From positions 62,001 through 126,000 of the forward strand of contig NZ_JACIEN010000003.1 of NCBI RefSeq assembly GCF_014196925.1: a stretch of DNA of 64,000 bases, read 5' to 3'. Origin of the DNA: Chelatococcus caeni (GTDB lineage: Bacteria > Pseudomonadota > Alphaproteobacteria > Rhizobiales > Beijerinckiaceae). This document shows, piece by piece, positions 34,702 through 57,405 of this stretch. The notes under the pieces are model-generated. The model saw only the letters and a program-made list of their open reading frames with translations. It searched no databases and was not told the origin of the DNA. A program made the position numbers and the translations under genes. Within the stretch, counting starts at the first letter, position 1. Every line of letters starts with the position of its first letter.

Positions 34702-35409
34702 TTACGCCGCGGCCTCGCGACGGCCGCCGGAGCGCTGCCCGCCTTCATCGGCAAGCCGCTTGTCCTGCGCCATCGGATCGTGTTCGAGGATCTCGCCCTT
34801 GAAGATCCACACCTTGATGCCGCACGTGCCGTACGTGGTGAACGCCGTGGCCGTGCCGTAGTCGACATCGGCGCGCAGCGTGTGCAGCGGCACGCGGCCC
34901 TCGCGGTACCATTCCATCCGGGCGATCTCGGCGCCGCCGAGGCGGCCCGAGCAGTTGATGCGGATGCCCTCGGCCCCGAGACGCATCGCTGACTGCACGG
35001 CGCGCTTCATCGCGCGGCGGAAGGCGACGCGACGCTCGAGCTGCTGGGCGATCGACTCGGCGACGAGCGTCGCGTCGATCTCCGGCTTGCGCACCTCGAC
35101 GATGTTGATCGCGACGTCCGCGTCCGTCATCTTGGCCACGGTCTTGCGCAGCTTGTCGATGTCGGCGCCCTTCTTGCCGATCACCACGCCCGGGCGGGCG
35201 GAGTAGATCGTGACCCGGCACTTCTTGTGCGGACGCTCGATGACGATCTTCGACACCGCCGCCTGCTTGAGCTGCTTCATCAGGGCTTCGCGGATCGCGA
35301 TGTCCTCGTGCAGGAGCTTGCCGTACTCGCCCTTGTCGGCGAACCAGCGCGAATCCCAGGTCCGGTTGATGCCGAGCCGCAGACCGATCGGGTTGACTTT
35401 CTGTCCCAT
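34702..35409 (-). CDS. rpsC: 30S ribosomal protein S3
   Basis: S3 forms part of the mRNA entry tunnel with S4 and S5. The 235-residue protein starts [20 protein letters not shown], has the KH-domain motif [16 protein letters not shown], and the C-terminal motif [20 protein letters not shown]. Ends are normal for alphaproteobacteria. Confidence 0.98.
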   Translation of the reverse strand: MGQKVNPIGLRLGINRTWDSRWFADKGEYGKLLHEDIAIREALMKQLKQAAVSKIVIERPHKKCRVTIYSARPGVVIGKKGADIDKLRKTVAKMTDADVAINIVEVRKPEIDATLVAESIAQQLERRVAFRRAMKRAVQSAMRLGAEGIRINCSGRLGGAEIARMEWYREGRVPLHTLRADVDYGTATAFTTYGTCGIKVWIFKGEILEHDPMAQDKRLADEGGQRSGGRREAAA

Positions 35410-35419
35410 CAGTTGCTCC

Positions 35420-35800
35420 TCACGCTTCCGCAGCGACTTCCCGAACCACGATGGTCAGGTTCGAGAACGGCTTCTCGATGCGCGCCCCGCGGCCGCGGGC
35501 GCGGGCATGGAAGCGCTTCATGACAAGCGACTTGCCGACATGGGCCTCGGCGACGACGAGGTCGTCGACGTCGAGGTCATGGTTGTTCTCGGCGTTGGCG
35601 ATGGCGCTCTCGAGCGCCTTCTTCACGTCGATGGCAATGCGCTTGCGGCTGAACTCGAGGTCGGCGAGCGCGGTCGAGACCTTCTTGCCGCGGATCAAAG
35701 CGGCAACGAGGTTGAGCTTCTGCGGGGAGACGCGCAGGTTGCGCGCCACCGCCTTGGCCTCGTTGTCGTTGAGCGCGCGGGTAGCGGACTGCTTACCCAT
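35420..35800 (-). CDS. rplV: 50S ribosomal protein L22
   Basis: L22 lines the exit tunnel; its hairpin loop is a macrolide-resistance site. The 126-residue protein has [20 protein letters not shown] and the tunnel hairpin [20 protein letters not shown] with no visible deletion. It starts 3 bases after the rpsS stop. Confidence 0.98.
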   Translation of the reverse strand: MGKQSATRALNDNEAKAVARNLRVSPQKLNLVAALIRGKKVSTALADLEFSRKRIAIDVKKALESAIANAENNHDLDVDDLVVAEAHVGKSLVMKRFHARARGRGARIEKPFSNLTIVVREVAAEA

Positions 35801-35803
35801 GGC

Positions 35804-36082
35804 TCACCTCCTCTTCGACTTCTTGTCCGCCGCGTGCCCGTAGAAGGTCCGCGTCGGAGAGAATTCGCCAAACTTGTGGCCGACCATCTCCTCGGTCACC
35901 AGGACCGGGACATGCTTCTGACCGTTGTAGACGCCAAACGTCAGGCCGACGAACTGCGGCAGGATCGTGGAGCGGCGGCTCCAGATCTTGATCACCTCAG
36001 AGCGACCGGAACCGCGAGCGGCCTCGGCCTTCTTGAGGAGGTAGCCGTCGACGAACGGGCCCTTCCAAACCGAACGTGCCAT
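35804..36082 (-). CDS. rpsS: 30S ribosomal protein S19
   Basis: S19 pairs with S13 in the small-subunit head. The 92-residue protein starts [20 protein letters not shown] and has the classic [20 protein letters not shown] and [15 protein letters not shown]. It lies between rplB and rplV. Confidence 0.98.
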   Translation of the reverse strand: MARSVWKGPFVDGYLLKKAEAARGSGRSEVIKIWSRRSTILPQFVGLTFGVYNGQKHVPVLVTEEMVGHKFGEFSPTRTFYGHAADKKSKRR

Positions 36083-36092
36083 CGCGCGCCCC

Positions 36093-36932
36093 TTACTTCT
36101 TCTTCCGCTGGTGGCGGCTCGTGACGATGAAATCGTCCGTCCGCTTGTTCGAGCGGGTCCTCTTGCCCTTCGTCGGCTTGCCCCACGGGGTCACCGGATG
36201 GCGACCACCGGAGGTGCGACCCTCACCACCACCGTGCGGGTGGTCGATCGGGTTCATCGTCACGCCGCGGTTGTGCGGCCGGCGGCCGAGCCAGCGCGAG
36301 CGGCCCGCCTTGCCGATCGAGGTGTTCATGTGGTCCGGGTTCGACACCGCGCCCACGGTCGCGAAGCACTGGCCATGGACCAGGCGCTGCTCGCCCGAGT
36401 TGAGACGCAGGATGACGTAGCCCTGGTCACGGCCGACGATCTGCGCGTAGGTGCCGGCCGAACGGGCCAGCGCGCCACCCTTGCCGATCTTCAGCTCGAC
36501 GTTGTGCACGATCGTGCCGACCGGGATGTTGCCGAGCGGCATCGCGTTGCCGGGCTTGATATCGGCCTGCTCGCCGGACATCACCACGTCGCCCACCGAC
36601 AGGCGCTGCGGCGCGAGGATGTACGACAGCGCGCCGTCCTCGTACTTCACCAGCGCGATGAAGGCCGAGCGGTTCGGATCGTACTCGATGCGCTCGACGG
36701 TGGCGGGCACGCCCAGCTTCTCGCGACGCTTGAAGTCGACGAGCCGGTAGCTCTGCTTGTGGCCACCGCCACGGAACCGCACGGTCACGCGACCGTTGTT
36801 GTTGCGGCCACCCGAACCGGACTTGCCCTCGGTCAGCGTCTTGATCGGCTTGCCCTTGTAGAGCTCCGAACGGTCGACGATGACGAGCTGGCGCAGGCCC
36901 GGCGTGACCGGTTTGAATGTCTTCAGAGCCAT
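36093..36932 (-). CDS. rplB: 50S ribosomal protein L2
   Basis: L2 is essential for subunit association and peptidyl transferase. The 279-residue protein starts [20 protein letters not shown]. The conserved [20 protein letters not shown] and the catalytic-region motif [20 protein letters not shown] are both intact. The C-terminus [14 protein letters not shown] is typical. Confidence 0.99.
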   Translation of the reverse strand: MALKTFKPVTPGLRQLVIVDRSELYKGKPIKTLTEGKSGSGGRNNNGRVTVRFRGGGHKQSYRLVDFKRREKLGVPATVERIEYDPNRSAFIALVKYEDGALSYILAPQRLSVGDVVMSGEQADIKPGNAMPLGNIPVGTIVHNVELKIGKGGALARSAGTYAQIVGRDQGYVILRLNSGEQRLVHGQCFATVGAVSNPDHMNTSIGKAGRSRWLGRRPHNRGVTMNPIDHPHGGGEGRTSGGRHPVTPWGKPTKGKRTRSNKRTDDFIVTSRHQRKKK

Positions 36933-36952
36933 CGGCTCACTCCCTCACCTGC

Positions 36953-37249
36953 TCAAAGACCCGTCGTCACGTCGATCGTCTGGCCCTCGGCGAGGGTGAC
37001 GACCGCCTTCTTGACGTCGGAGCGCTGACCGACCATGCCGCGGAAGCGCTTGACCTTGCCCTTCGTGACGAGCGTGTTGACACCCGTCACCTTCACGTCG
37101 AACAGTTTCTCGACGGCCGCCTTGATCTGCGGCTTCGTCGCCGTCTTTGCGACCTTGAACACGACCTTGTTCTGCTCGGAGGCAGAGGTCGCCTTCTCGG
37201 TGATCACCGGAGCGACGATGACGTCGTAATGGCGCGGATCGATGCTCAT
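36953..37249 (-). CDS. rplW: 50S ribosomal protein L23
   Basis: L23 is the docking site for trigger factor and SRP at the tunnel exit. The 98-residue protein has [20 protein letters not shown] and the loop [20 protein letters not shown]. Its ATG overlaps the rplD stop by 4 bases (ATGA). Confidence 0.98.
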   Translation of the reverse strand: MSIDPRHYDVIVAPVITEKATSASEQNKVVFKVAKTATKPQIKAAVEKLFDVKVTGVNTLVTKGKVKRFRGMVGQRSDVKKAVVTLAEGQTIDVTTGL

Positions 37250-37866
37250 TTGAAGCGTGCCTCCAGCGCGTCCACGGCGGCCTTGGTCAGGACCAGCTTG
37301 TCCCGCCGCAGGATGTCGTAGACGTTGATGCCCTGGACCGGCAGCACGTCCACATTCGGGATGTTGCGGGCCGCCAGACCGAAATTGCCGTCCACCGCCG
37401 CGCCGTCGACGATCAGCGCGTTGGTCAGGCCGAGCTTGCCGAAACGCTCCTTGAGCGCCTTGGTCTTCGGCTCGTTCACCGCCGCAGCGTCGAGAACGAC
37501 GATCGATCCGTCCTTGGCCTTCGCCGAGAGGGCGTGGCGCAGCGCGAGCTGCCGCACCCGCTTCGGCAGGTCGTGGTCGTGATCGCGCACGACCGGGCCG
37601 AAGGCCTTGCCACCGCCGCGGAACTGGGGCGCGGAAGCCGCGCCGTGACGGGCGTTGCCCGTGCCCTTCTGACGGTAGAGCTTCTTGGTCGTCCGGCTGA
37701 TCTCGGAGCGGCCGAGCGTCTTGTGCGTGCCGGCCTGGCGCTTCGCCAGCTGCCAGCGCACGTAACGGTGGATGAGGTCGGCCCGCGGCTCAAGGCCGAA
37801 GATCGCCTCGTTGAGCTCGATCGAGCCGGCCTTGCCGCCGTCGAGCGTCGTCACGTCGAGCTTCAT
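37246..37866 (-). CDS. rplD: 50S ribosomal protein L4
   Basis: L4 lines the tunnel and, in E. coli, represses the S10 operon by binding its leader. The 206-residue protein has the extended-loop motif [20 protein letters not shown] and [20 protein letters not shown]. The ATG at 37866 shares one base with the rplC stop. Whether it autoregulates in this organism is not shown. Confidence 0.98.
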   Translation of the reverse strand: MKLDVTTLDGGKAGSIELNEAIFGLEPRADLIHRYVRWQLAKRQAGTHKTLGRSEISRTTKKLYRQKGTGNARHGAASAPQFRGGGKAFGPVVRDHDHDLPKRVRQLALRHALSAKAKDGSIVVLDAAAVNEPKTKALKERFGKLGLTNALIVDGAAVDGNFGLAARNIPNVDVLPVQGINVYDILRRDKLVLTKAAVDALEARFK

Positions 37867-38588
37867 CACGCGCGCTCCTCACCTTCGATCGCCGCAGCGG
37901 CCTCGCCGTTGCCGCGCTCGCGGAACGCGCCCGGAACCGGGGCGTCCTTCGGCAGCGCGCGCTTGACCGCGTCGCGAACCATGATCCAGCCGCCGGCAAC
38001 GCCGGGGACCGCGCCCTGCACCAGGATCAGACCGCGCTCGACGTCCGTCTGGACGACGCGCAGGTTCTGGGTCGTGACGCGCTCGCTGCCGAGATGGCCG
38101 GGCATCTTCTTGTTCTTGAAGGTCTTGCCCGGATCCTGGCGGCCGCCGGTCGAACCGATGGAGCGGTGCGAGATCGACACGCCGTGCGAGGCGCGCAGAC
38201 CACCGAAGTTCCAGCGCTTCATGCCGCCGGCGAAGCCCTTGCCGGTCGTCACGCCCGTCACGTCTACGAACTGGCCGACGACGAAGTGGTCAGCCGTGAT
38301 CTCGGCGCCCACGGGGATGACGTGCTGCGGGTCGACCCGGAACTCGGCGAGACGCTTCTTCGGCTCCACTTCGGCAGCCGCGAAACGGCCGCGCTCGGCC
38401 TTCGACACGTTCTTGACCTTGGCCGTGCCGACGCCGACCTGCAGCGCGGTGTAGCCGTTCTTTTCCATCGTCCGGTGCGCGACAACCTGGCAATTGTCGA
38501 CCTTCAGGACCGTGACCGGAACATGTTCCCCGGCGTCCGTGAAGACGCGGGTCATGCCGACCTTCTTTGCAATGACGCCAGAGCGCAT
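37866..38588 (-). CDS. rplC: 50S ribosomal protein L3
   Basis: L3 reaches the peptidyl-transferase centre. The ATG at 38588 ([20 protein letters not shown]) gives 240 residues. The W-finger region [20 protein letters not shown] and the rRNA-binding [20 protein letters not shown] are present, including the Gln that is methylated by PrmB in other bacteria. The variable C-terminal tail is Glu-rich. Confidence 0.98.
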   Translation of the reverse strand: MRSGVIAKKVGMTRVFTDAGEHVPVTVLKVDNCQVVAHRTMEKNGYTALQVGVGTAKVKNVSKAERGRFAAAEVEPKKRLAEFRVDPQHVIPVGAEITADHFVVGQFVDVTGVTTGKGFAGGMKRWNFGGLRASHGVSISHRSIGSTGGRQDPGKTFKNKKMPGHLGSERVTTQNLRVVQTDVERGLILVQGAVPGVAGGWIMVRDAVKRALPKDAPVPGAFRERGNGEAAAAIEGEERA

Positions 38589-38634
38589 GAGCGTATCCTC
38601 TAAGGCGTTCCCGAGGCTGATGGGCAAAAGCCCA

Positions 38635-38943
<309 letters not shown>

Positions 38944-38977
38944 AACAGACCCCTTGGGCCGACCCCGAAGAAGACCG

Positions 38978-38996
38978 GCGCCGCGTGATGCGGCGC
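38978..38996 (-). other. Hairpin downstream of tufA, arms shared with the tufB copy
   Basis: GCGCCGC (38978-38984) and GCGGCGC (38990-38996) form a 7-bp stem with loop GTGAT. The same arms occur after the second tuf gene at 59925-59943, but there the loop is CTGGT. It may act as a weak terminator or mRNA stabiliser before rpsJ. Confidence 0.5.
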
Positions 38997-39013
38997 GCGG
39001 CCTTGTGCCTTGC

Positions 39014-40204
<1,191 letters not shown>

Positions 40205-40260
40205 CGTAGGGCTCCTTCAAAGGAACTCGACGTCAGTCGTGTCTCGTTCTCGTTTCAGGT

Positions 40261-42336
<2,076 letters not shown>

Positions 42337-42365
42337 TGTACGAGCTCCGTCCGATCTTGCGCCGA

Positions 42366-42875
<510 letters not shown>

Positions 42876-43247
42876 TTACTTCGGACGCTTGGCACCGTAC
42901 TTCGAACGGCGCTGCTTACGGTTCTTGACGCCCTGGGTGTCGAGGACACCGCGCAGAACGTGGTAGCGCACACCCGGAAGATCCTTGACGCGGCCGCCGC
43001 GGATCATGACCACGGAGTGCTCCTGGAGGTTGTGACCCTCGCCCGGGATGTAGCCGATGACCTCGAAACCGTTCGTCAGGCGCACCTTGGCAACCTTACG
43101 CAGAGCCGAGTTCGGCTTCTTCGGCGTCGTCGTGTAGACGCGCGTGCACACACCCCGCTTCTGCGGGCAGGCCTCGAGTGCAGGAACCTTGTTCCGGCTC
43201 TTCTGCGCCGTCCGCGGCTTGCGGATCAGCTGGCTGATCGTCGGCAT
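42876..43247 (-). CDS. rpsL: 30S ribosomal protein S12
   Basis: S12 monitors codon-anticodon pairing and is the streptomycin target. The 123-residue protein starts [20 protein letters not shown]. The two drug-resistance lysines are wild type, in [16 protein letters not shown] and [14 protein letters not shown]. The frame is open 65 codons upstream, but those residues have no similarity and the ATG at 43247 gives the universal length. It is the first gene of the str operon. Confidence 0.99.
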   Translation of the reverse strand: MPTISQLIRKPRTAQKSRNKVPALEACPQKRGVCTRVYTTTPKKPNSALRKVAKVRLTNGFEVIGYIPGEGHNLQEHSVVMIRGGRVKDLPGVRYHVLRGVLDTQGVKNRKQRRSKYGAKRPK

Positions 43248-43590
43248 GCTTCGCTCTCTTCGCTTCGGCCTTCCGGCCGCTTGCCTAGACTGCTCCAACC
43301 GCACAGCACCGAAAGAAGCCGTGCGACCTTCCCGTTGATGCGGCAAGCGCGAACGCTCGGCCGCAAGCAAAACAAATCCGCGCCTTCGGCGGAATGCCTC
43401 CGGCGCGTTAGCCCGCAGAGGACCACGGCGGGCCGCGGTCATGCTCCTGATCTGACTCTACAAGCCTGACTTGCTGCCAGTCGGTGCTGAATTCGACAGC
43501 GTTTAGGACCTAAAGGTCAGGGCTGTTGCCCCGACAGAGAGACCTACGGCCTGCCGGAAGTGGGCGGGTTTTAACCTTTGAGTCGCCCTT
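43248..43590 (-). promoter_or_regulatory. rpsL (str operon) promoter and long leader
   Basis: On the minus strand TTGACG (43596-43591), a 17-base spacer and TAAAAC (43573-43568) make a good promoter, giving a leader of about 310 bases before rpsL. In the leader lies the near-palindrome TTTAGG-A-CCTAAA (43502-43514), overlapped by GACC-TAAA-GGTC (43507-43518). Such a long leader is compatible with S7-type or other autoregulation. Confidence 0.5.
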
Positions 43591-43736
43591 CGTCAATGTC
43601 TTTCTCGTTTGCAGCCTTCGATTTCCGGCTGGCGAGCGCCCGCTGCGGCTGCCTCGCACGATCTGCCAAGGCGGCGCCCTCCCCCGGCAACATTCGGGAA
43701 CCGGAGGCGGGCATCCGCGACATATCCGAAAAAGCG

Positions 43737-43764
43737 AAAGGGCCGCCCGGCGGGGCGGCCCTTT
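43737..43764 (-). terminator. Terminator downstream of rpoC
   Basis: AAAGGGCCGCCC (43737-43748) and GGGCGGCCCTTT (43753-43764) form a perfect 12-bp stem with a 4-base loop. On the minus strand a TTTCGCTTTTTC tail follows. It lies 22 bases after the rpoC stop. Confidence 0.88.
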
Positions 43765-43785
43765 CCTTGTCGTTGGCGAAGCGCC

Positions 43786-47979
<4,194 letters not shown>

Positions 47980-48155
47980 CGCCGTCTCCTCGGTTGCGGA
48001 GGCGCCGCCTGGGCGACCCGTCTCCGCCGGCATTTCATGCGGACATCGGGGCGTCCCCCGACATCGACGCTTGTTACGATGGGCCGCGGGCTCATGCCGT
48101 CCGCGGCCCCTTGTCCCTCACCCTCGCGCGGGCAACGCGGCGCCAGAGGCGCCGG

Positions 48156-52277
<4,122 letters not shown>

Positions 52278-52485
52278 GTTCGGTTCTCGCTCCTCACGCA
52301 CGGCTGACCGGGCGGTCCGGTCGTGCGGCCACCTGGCCGCCGGGTCAGCCGCTCCGCCCCTCGGCGGAACTTCATGTAGACCGCGCTAGCCGTCGCGCGG
52401 TTGACGGCGGGTTCCCGCCGCTTCTCGTGGACCTTCCGGCCCACCGTCGCCGTCAGGCCGGATGCCCTGCCAGCGACGACGCGAC

Positions 52486-52512
52486 GGCCCCGGGGAAAAC
52501 TCCCCCGGGACC
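52486..52512 (-). other. GC-rich hairpin between rplL and rpoB (possible attenuator)
   Basis: GGCCCCGGGGA (52486-52496) faces TCCCCCGGGACC (52501-52512); they pair almost perfectly around a short A-rich loop. It lies 44 bases after the rplL stop. In E. coli a partial terminator in this gap lowers rpoBC expression relative to rplJL; this hairpin could have the same role, although no good T tract follows. Confidence 0.5.
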
Positions 52513-52556
52513 GCCGCAATCTGCGATGCGGAGCCGCAGGACGCGGCCCCGGGACA

Positions 52557-52937
52557 TCACTTGAGCTCGACCTTGGCGCCGACCTTCTCGAGGGCAGCCT
52601 TGATCTTCTCGGCCTCGTCCTTCGGCGCGCCTTCCTTCAGCGGCTTCGGGGCGCCCTCGACGAGGTCCTTCGCCTCCTTCAGGCCGAGGCCCGTGATGGC
52701 GCGCACTTCCTTGATGACCTCGATCTTCTTGTCGCCGGCGGCGGCAAGAATGACGTCGAATTCGGTCTTCTCCTCGGCGGCCGGGGCAGCGGCGCCACCA
52801 GCGCCCGGAGCAGCGGCGACGGCCACGGCGGCAGCCGCGGAGACGCCCCACTTCTCTTCGAGCAGCTTGGCGAGCTCGGCCGCCTCGAGGACCGTGAGGT
52901 TCGACAGCTCGTCGACGAGTTTCGCAAGATCAGCCAT
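52557..52937 (-). CDS. rplL: 50S ribosomal protein L7/L12
   Basis: L7/L12 forms the mobile stalk that recruits translation GTPases. The 126-residue protein has the N-terminal dimer region [20 protein letters not shown], an Ala/Gly-rich hinge ([19 protein letters not shown]) and the C-terminal factor-binding domain [20 protein letters not shown]. It starts 48 bases after rplJ. Confidence 0.99.
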   Translation of the reverse strand: MADLAKLVDELSNLTVLEAAELAKLLEEKWGVSAAAAVAVAAAPGAGGAAAPAAEEKTEFDVILAAAGDKKIEVIKEVRAITGLGLKEAKDLVEGAPKPLKEGAPKDEAEKIKAALEKVGAKVELK

Positions 52938-52985
52938 TGTTCAATTCCTGGATCGGTTCGATTTGGGTTCGGTTTTCACGCGGCC

Positions 52986-53504
52986 TCACGCCGCTTCGTC
53001 TCGCTTGGCATAGGCCCCGAAAACGCGCGCCACCTTAGCGGCAGGCGCGTTGACGACCTGAGCGATCTTCGTGGCCGGAGCCTGGATGAGGCCGACCAGC
53101 TTGGCGCGCAGTTCGTCGAGGGACGGCAGCGAGGCAAGCGCCTTCACACCGTCCGTATTCAGGGCAGTCGCGCCCATGGCCCCGCCGAGGATGACGAACT
53201 TGTCGTTCGCCTTGGCGAAATCCACCGCGACCTTCGGCGCCGCTACCGGGTCGCTGGAAAAGGCCAGCAACGTCGGCCCCTTGAGAAGGGGACCGATGGA
53301 AGCGACATCCGTGCCTTCGAGAGCGATCTTCGCGAGGCGGTTCTTCGCAACCTTCACGGTGGCGCCGACCTGCTTCATCTCGCGACGAAGCTTCTGCATG
53401 TCGGCAACCGTGAGGCCCGCATAGTGGGCCACGACGACAACGCCCGTGCTCTTGAACACATCGTTGAGCGTCGCGACGAGATCAGCTTTTGCCGCTCTGT
53501 CCAC
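52986..53504 (-). CDS. rplJ: 50S ribosomal protein L10
   Basis: L10 anchors L7/L12 to the ribosome and represses its own operon in E. coli. The likely start is the GTG at 53504 ([20 protein letters not shown]), with GGAGAG upstream and the usual 172 residues. The family motif [20 protein letters not shown] and [14 protein letters not shown] are seen. A leader of about 400 bases precedes it. Confidence 0.97.
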   Translation of the reverse strand: MDRAAKADLVATLNDVFKSTGVVVVAHYAGLTVADMQKLRREMKQVGATVKVAKNRLAKIALEGTDVASIGPLLKGPTLLAFSSDPVAAPKVAVDFAKANDKFVILGGAMGATALNTDGVKALASLPSLDELRAKLVGLIQAPATKIAQVVNAPAAKVARVFGAYAKRDEAA

Positions 53505-54069
53505 CTTGCTCTCTCCGGTTGACGGCGAGCACTCGCCCGCCGCCGGCTGCACATGCCGCCCGAATGCGACCCCGGCCAAAGGCCACGATCGCCGGACGGC
53601 GCTCGTGAGCCCTGTCCAACCGGATGCGCCAGAAACGCAACCGGCGAGTAGGTTCGAACCGACCACACCGCCGCCGGACGTGCCGGCGGCAATACGAACC
53701 AGTCTTCCCCCGTCTATGCAGGCATCGGAGCGAAATTACGCCGCCCGGAAAATCCGTTCGGCACCTGCAGTCTCGGACAGGACATAAGGCCGCGCAGGCA
53801 AAGGGTTACCCCTTGGCCTGCCGGCCTTCCACCGCCTGGTGACCCAGACGGAATTCGATGATGAATACGGGCAGAACCCTGTTCCCCCGCACCGGTCTCA
53901 CCAGACACGAACCGGTATTTAACGCCTCGCAGGCGGTTTGCCAAGGGGCATGCCGCAAGGAGACGCGCGAAAGGGCCGTGCCCGGCACCACCCCGACGCG
54001 CGGCCGGCCCGCAACGGACCCGCCCCGCGGCAGGGCTCGGACCGCGGCGAAGCACCGCGGCCCGCAATC
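53505..54069 (-). promoter_or_regulatory. rplJ-rplL promoter and 400-base leader
   Basis: On the minus strand TTGGCA (53944-53939), a 17-base spacer and TAAATA (53921-53916) form a good promoter in the 565-base gap between rplA and rplJ. The predicted leader of about 400 bases contains GCCGCCGG (53670-53677) with CCGGCGGC (53683-53690). Upstream, CCGCGG arms (54042-54060) form a hairpin after rplA. A long leader is where L10 would bind for autoregulation. No ORF in the gap has recognisable similarity. Confidence 0.6.
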
Positions 54070-54768
54070 TCAGGCGCCGACGACCGTCGACGGCTCCACC
54101 TTCACGCCCGGGCCCATCGTCGAGGAGATGGCGATGCGCTGGATGTAGGTGCCCTTGGCGCCCGAGGGCTTCGCCTTGGCGACCGCGTCGGCGAAGGCCT
54201 TGATGTTCTCGACGAGCTTGTCCGCGTCGAACGAGGCCTTGCCGATGCCGGCGTGGACGATGCCCGCCTTCTCGACGCGGAACTCGACCGCGCCGCCCTT
54301 GGCGGCCTTCACCGCGCCGGCGACGTCCATGGTCACCGTGCCGACCTTCGGGTTCGGCATCAGGCCGCGCGGGCCGAGCACCTTGCCGAGGCGGCCGACG
54401 AGCGGCATCAGGTCCGGCGTCGCGATGCAGCGGTCGAAGTCGATCGTGCCGCCCTGGATGCGCTCGAGCAGGTCCTCCGCGCCGACGATGTCGGCACCGG
54501 CGGCCTTGGCCTCGTCGGCCTTCGGGCCGCGGGCGAACACGGCGACGCGCACCGTGCGGCCCGAGCCGTTCGGCAGGTTGCACACGCCGCGCACCATCTG
54601 GTCGGCGTGACGCGGATCGACGCCGAGGTTCATCGCCACCTCGATCGTCTCGTCGAACTTGGCCGTAGCCCGCTCCTTGACGAGCTTCACGGCCTCCTCG
54701 AGCCCGTAGAGCTTGATGCGGTCGACGCCGGTGCGGCTTGCGGCCACGCGCTTTGCAATCTTAGCCAT
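54070..54768 (-). CDS. rplA: 50S ribosomal protein L1
   Basis: L1 forms the mobile stalk at the E site and represses rplK-rplA in E. coli. The 232-residue protein starts [20 protein letters not shown], with [20 protein letters not shown] and the signature [20 protein letters not shown]. It starts 11 bases after the rplK stop. Confidence 0.99.
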   Translation of the reverse strand: MAKIAKRVAASRTGVDRIKLYGLEEAVKLVKERATAKFDETIEVAMNLGVDPRHADQMVRGVCNLPNGSGRTVRVAVFARGPKADEAKAAGADIVGAEDLLERIQGGTIDFDRCIATPDLMPLVGRLGKVLGPRGLMPNPKVGTVTMDVAGAVKAAKGGAVEFRVEKAGIVHAGIGKASFDADKLVENIKAFADAVAKAKPSGAKGTYIQRIAISSTMGPGVKVEPSTVVGA

Positions 54769-54779
54769 GATCGCTCTCC

Positions 54780-55208
54780 TCAGCCCACGACCTCGAGGCC
54801 CATCGAACGGGCCGAGCCTTCGATCATCGCCACCGCGGAATCGACGGTGTCGCAGTTGAGGTCCGCCATCTTCTTCTCGGCGATGTCGCGCAGCGCCTCG
54901 CGCGTGACCTTGCCGACGGTGCCGCGGCCGGGGGTCTTGGAACCCTTGTCCAGCTTGGCGGCCTTCTTCAGGAAGTAGGAGACCGGCGGCTGCTTCATGT
55001 CGAAGGTGAAGGAGCGGTCCTGATACACGGTGATGACCACCGGGATCGGCATGCCCTTCTCCATCTGCGCGGTCTTCGCGTTGAAGGCCTTGCAGAATTC
55101 CATAATGTTGAGGCCGCGCTGGCCGAGCGCCGGGCCGATCGGCGGCGACGGATTGGCCGCGCCCGCCGGCACCTGAAGCTTCACGTAACCCGTGATTTTC
55201 TTCGCCAT
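54780..55208 (-). CDS. rplK: 50S ribosomal protein L11
   Basis: L11 lies at the GTPase-associated centre and is needed for the RelA stringent response. The 142-residue protein has [20 protein letters not shown] and [20 protein letters not shown]. It normally follows nusG directly; here 3.5 kb of other genes intervene. Confidence 0.99.
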   Translation of the reverse strand: MAKKITGYVKLQVPAGAANPSPPIGPALGQRGLNIMEFCKAFNAKTAQMEKGMPIPVVITVYQDRSFTFDMKQPPVSYFLKKAAKLDKGSKTPGRGTVGKVTREALRDIAEKKMADLNCDTVDSAVAMIEGSARSMGLEVVG

Positions 55209-55519
55209 GGGATGCTCACTCGGCGTCGCCCGCCTGCCATGGCGTGCAACGCAAAGTCCGCCGCGCCACGAAAGACCGCAGGCGGCGGATGGTTGGTGAT
55301 CGCGGTTGCGGCCCGTTTGCTCCGGCTGGCGAACCGGACGGGCCTCCCGCGGATGGCTGTTCCAGCAAGGGAACGAGCGGTCGCCTACACCATCCGGGCC
55401 AGAAAGAAAAGGGCCTAGACGCCGCAGGACGCGACAGACGCCCCCCGACAGGGCGGACGCAATCGCCTTTGCTTGCCCGGTGTCCGTGCTAATATGGCAC
55501 TGAGCCCAAGAGGTTGAGC
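55209..55519. other. Divergent region between rplK and the cyclase gene
   Basis: This 311-base region must carry the rplK promoter (minus) and the cyclase promoter (plus). For the plus strand a TAATAT -10 box (55491-55496) precedes the cyclase ATG by 23 bases, with a weak TTGCTT upstream. I cannot place the rplK promoter with confidence. Small frames here have no support. Confidence 0.4.
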
Positions 55520-57358
55520 ATGGAACACAGGCTCGCGGCGGTGCTGGCAGCCGATATGGCCGGATATTCTCGGCTCATGGAGGCCGATGAGGCGGGAACG
55601 CTCGCGCGGCTTCGCACACACCGGATCGAGCTCATCGACCCCGCAATCGCCAAGAACAAGGGCCGCATCATCAAGACCACCGGCGACGGCATGCTGGTTG
55701 AATTCCGCAGCGTGGCCGACGCCGTGCGCTGCGCCGCCGAGGTGCAGCTCCGCATGCGCCGCCGCAACACCGACGTGCCGGAAAGCCGGCGCATCGAATT
55801 CCGCATCGGCATCAATCTCGGCGACATCATCTTCGACGAAGACGACATCTATGGCGACGGCGTGAACGTTGCCGCCCGGCTCGAGCAACTGGCCGAGGTA
55901 GGCGGGATCTACGTTACGCAGGCCGTCTACGAACAGGTTTCCGATCGGGTCGAGATCAGGTTCGAGGACCTGGGCGAGAAATCGCTCAAGAATATTTCAC
56001 GCCCGGTCCGGGTCTGGCGCGCCATGCTCGACGAGGGGACGGCGAGCCTCGGGGCCGGGATGGAACCGGCGCGCCGGAGCGTCGTCAAGCCGTCGATCGC
56101 GGTCATGCCCTTCTCCAACATGAGCGATGATCCCGAGCAGGAATATTTCGTCGACGGCCTGACCGAGGACATCATCACCGAGCTGTCGCGCCGGCACGAA
56201 CTGTTCGTCATCTCGCGCAACTCCACCTTCGTCTACAAGAGCCAGCCGGTGAACCTGCGCGAGGTCGCGCAGAAGCTGGGAGCCCAATATCTGGTGGAGG
56301 GCAGCGTCCGCAAAGCGGGCGAGCACCTGCGCGTCACCGCCCAGCTGATCGACACATCGAGCGACACGCACATCTGGGCCGAGCGGTACGACCGCAAGCT
56401 CGACGACGTCTTTGCCATCCAGGACGAGCTGACCGCTGCCATCGTCGCCACGCTGCCGGGTCGCGTCGAAGCCGCCCAGCAGGATCTGCTCGCGCGCAAG
56501 ACGCCGGCGAGCCTCGCCGCCTACGAGTGCGTGCTTGCCGCCAAGGTTCGCCACCACAAGAGCGATCGCGCCGAAAACGAGGAGGCGCTGAAGCTCGTGA
56601 CCCGGGCGGTGGAGCTAGACCCCGACTATGCCCATGCCCACGCCTGGCGGGGCTGCATCCTGGGCCAGGCCTGGGTCTACGGCTGGTGCGCCGACAAGGA
56701 GGCCACCTTCGAGGAGGTCGTCCGCGAGCTGGAGACGGCTCAGACGCTGGATGACAACGATGCGGACGTGCACCGGATACTGGCGGCCATCGACATCAGC
56801 CGCAACGACCTCGACAAGGCGCGCTACCACCAGGAACGGGCCCTGGCGCTCAATCCGAACTACGATCTCGTGGTGGTCCAGCAAGGCGAGTTCCTGACCT
56901 GGCTCGGCCGCCCGAAGGAAGGAGCCGACTGGATCGGGCGGGCGATGCGGCTGAACCCGCATCACCCCGAGCGCTTCTGGAGCCACCTCGGCAAGGCGCA
57001 CTTCACCGCCCGGGACTACACCGACGCGATCGAAGCCTTCATGCACCTGTCCAAGATGGATGCCGGCCAGCACGCTTTTGTGGCCGCAACCTACGCCTGG
57101 TTGGGGGATCACACCGCGGCAGCCGCCCATTACGCCCGGATGGCGAAGCTCGCACCGGACCTGACGGCCGAGGCTTTCCTCGCCACACTGCACTATGCGC
57201 GCGAGGATGATCTGGAACACGTCAGGGAAGGTTTGGCGACCGCTGAAGCGGCTCACGCCGGGCCGATGGGTTCGGCAGGCGCACGCGGTGCCGCCATGCC
57301 GCCGCCCAAACCCGCGGGCATCAGCCAGACCCCGACGCCGCCGGACAGCTGCAGCTAG
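55520..57358 (+). CDS. Class III adenylate/guanylate cyclase fused to FlgO/TolB-like and TPR domains
   Basis: This 612-residue signalling protein probably makes cAMP (or cGMP) in the cytosol. The N-terminal cyclase domain (residues 1-170) has the metal Asp in AADMAGYS, the second Asp in KTTGDGML and the transition-state residues in [16 protein letters not shown] central domain (about 190-330) reads [20 protein letters not shown] and [13 protein letters not shown], the TolB-like module common in rhizobial cyclases. TPR repeats follow ([15 protein letters not shown] and later). The C-terminal tail ([20 protein letters not shown]) is not a TPR and looks foreign. It is the only plus-strand gene in the translation cluster. 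Confidence 0.9.
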   Translation: MEHRLAAVLAADMAGYSRLMEADEAGTLARLRTHRIELIDPAIAKNKGRIIKTTGDGMLVEFRSVADAVRCAAEVQLRMRRRNTDVPESRRIEFRIGINLGDIIFDEDDIYGDGVNVAARLEQLAEVGGIYVTQAVYEQVSDRVEIRFEDLGEKSLKNISRPVRVWRAMLDEGTASLGAGMEPARRSVVKPSIAVMPFSNMSDDPEQEYFVDGLTEDIITELSRRHELFVISRNSTFVYKSQPVNLREVAQKLGAQYLVEGSVRKAGEHLRVTAQLIDTSSDTHIWAERYDRKLDDVFAIQDELTAAIVATLPGRVEAAQQDLLARKTPASLAAYECVLAAKVRHHKSDRAENEEALKLVTRAVELDPDYAHAHAWRGCILGQAWVYGWCADKEATFEEVVRELETAQTLDDNDADVHRILAAIDISRNDLDKARYHQERALALNPNYDLVVVQQGEFLTWLGRPKEGADWIGRAMRLNPHHPERFWSHLGKAHFTARDYTDAIEAFMHLSKMDAGQHAFVAATYAWLGDHTAAAAHYARMAKLAPDLTAEAFLATLHYAREDDLEHVREGLATAEAAHAGPMGSAGARGAAMPPPKPAGISQTPTPPDSCS

Positions 57359-57405
57359 GCTTCAGCCCCGCCATCGAAACGCGGCGCAGCGGACGGATGC
57401 CGCCT

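Noticed and set aside
43248-43442. 65-residue in-frame extension of S12
   Set aside because: An AGGAG precedes its ATG, but S12 length is universal at about 123-126 residues, and the added part is Arg-rich with no similarity. It lies in the predicted leader.
53651-53660. GGTTCGAACC resembling a tRNA T-loop
   Set aside because: It is a 10-base palindrome with no acceptor, D or anticodon arms around it.
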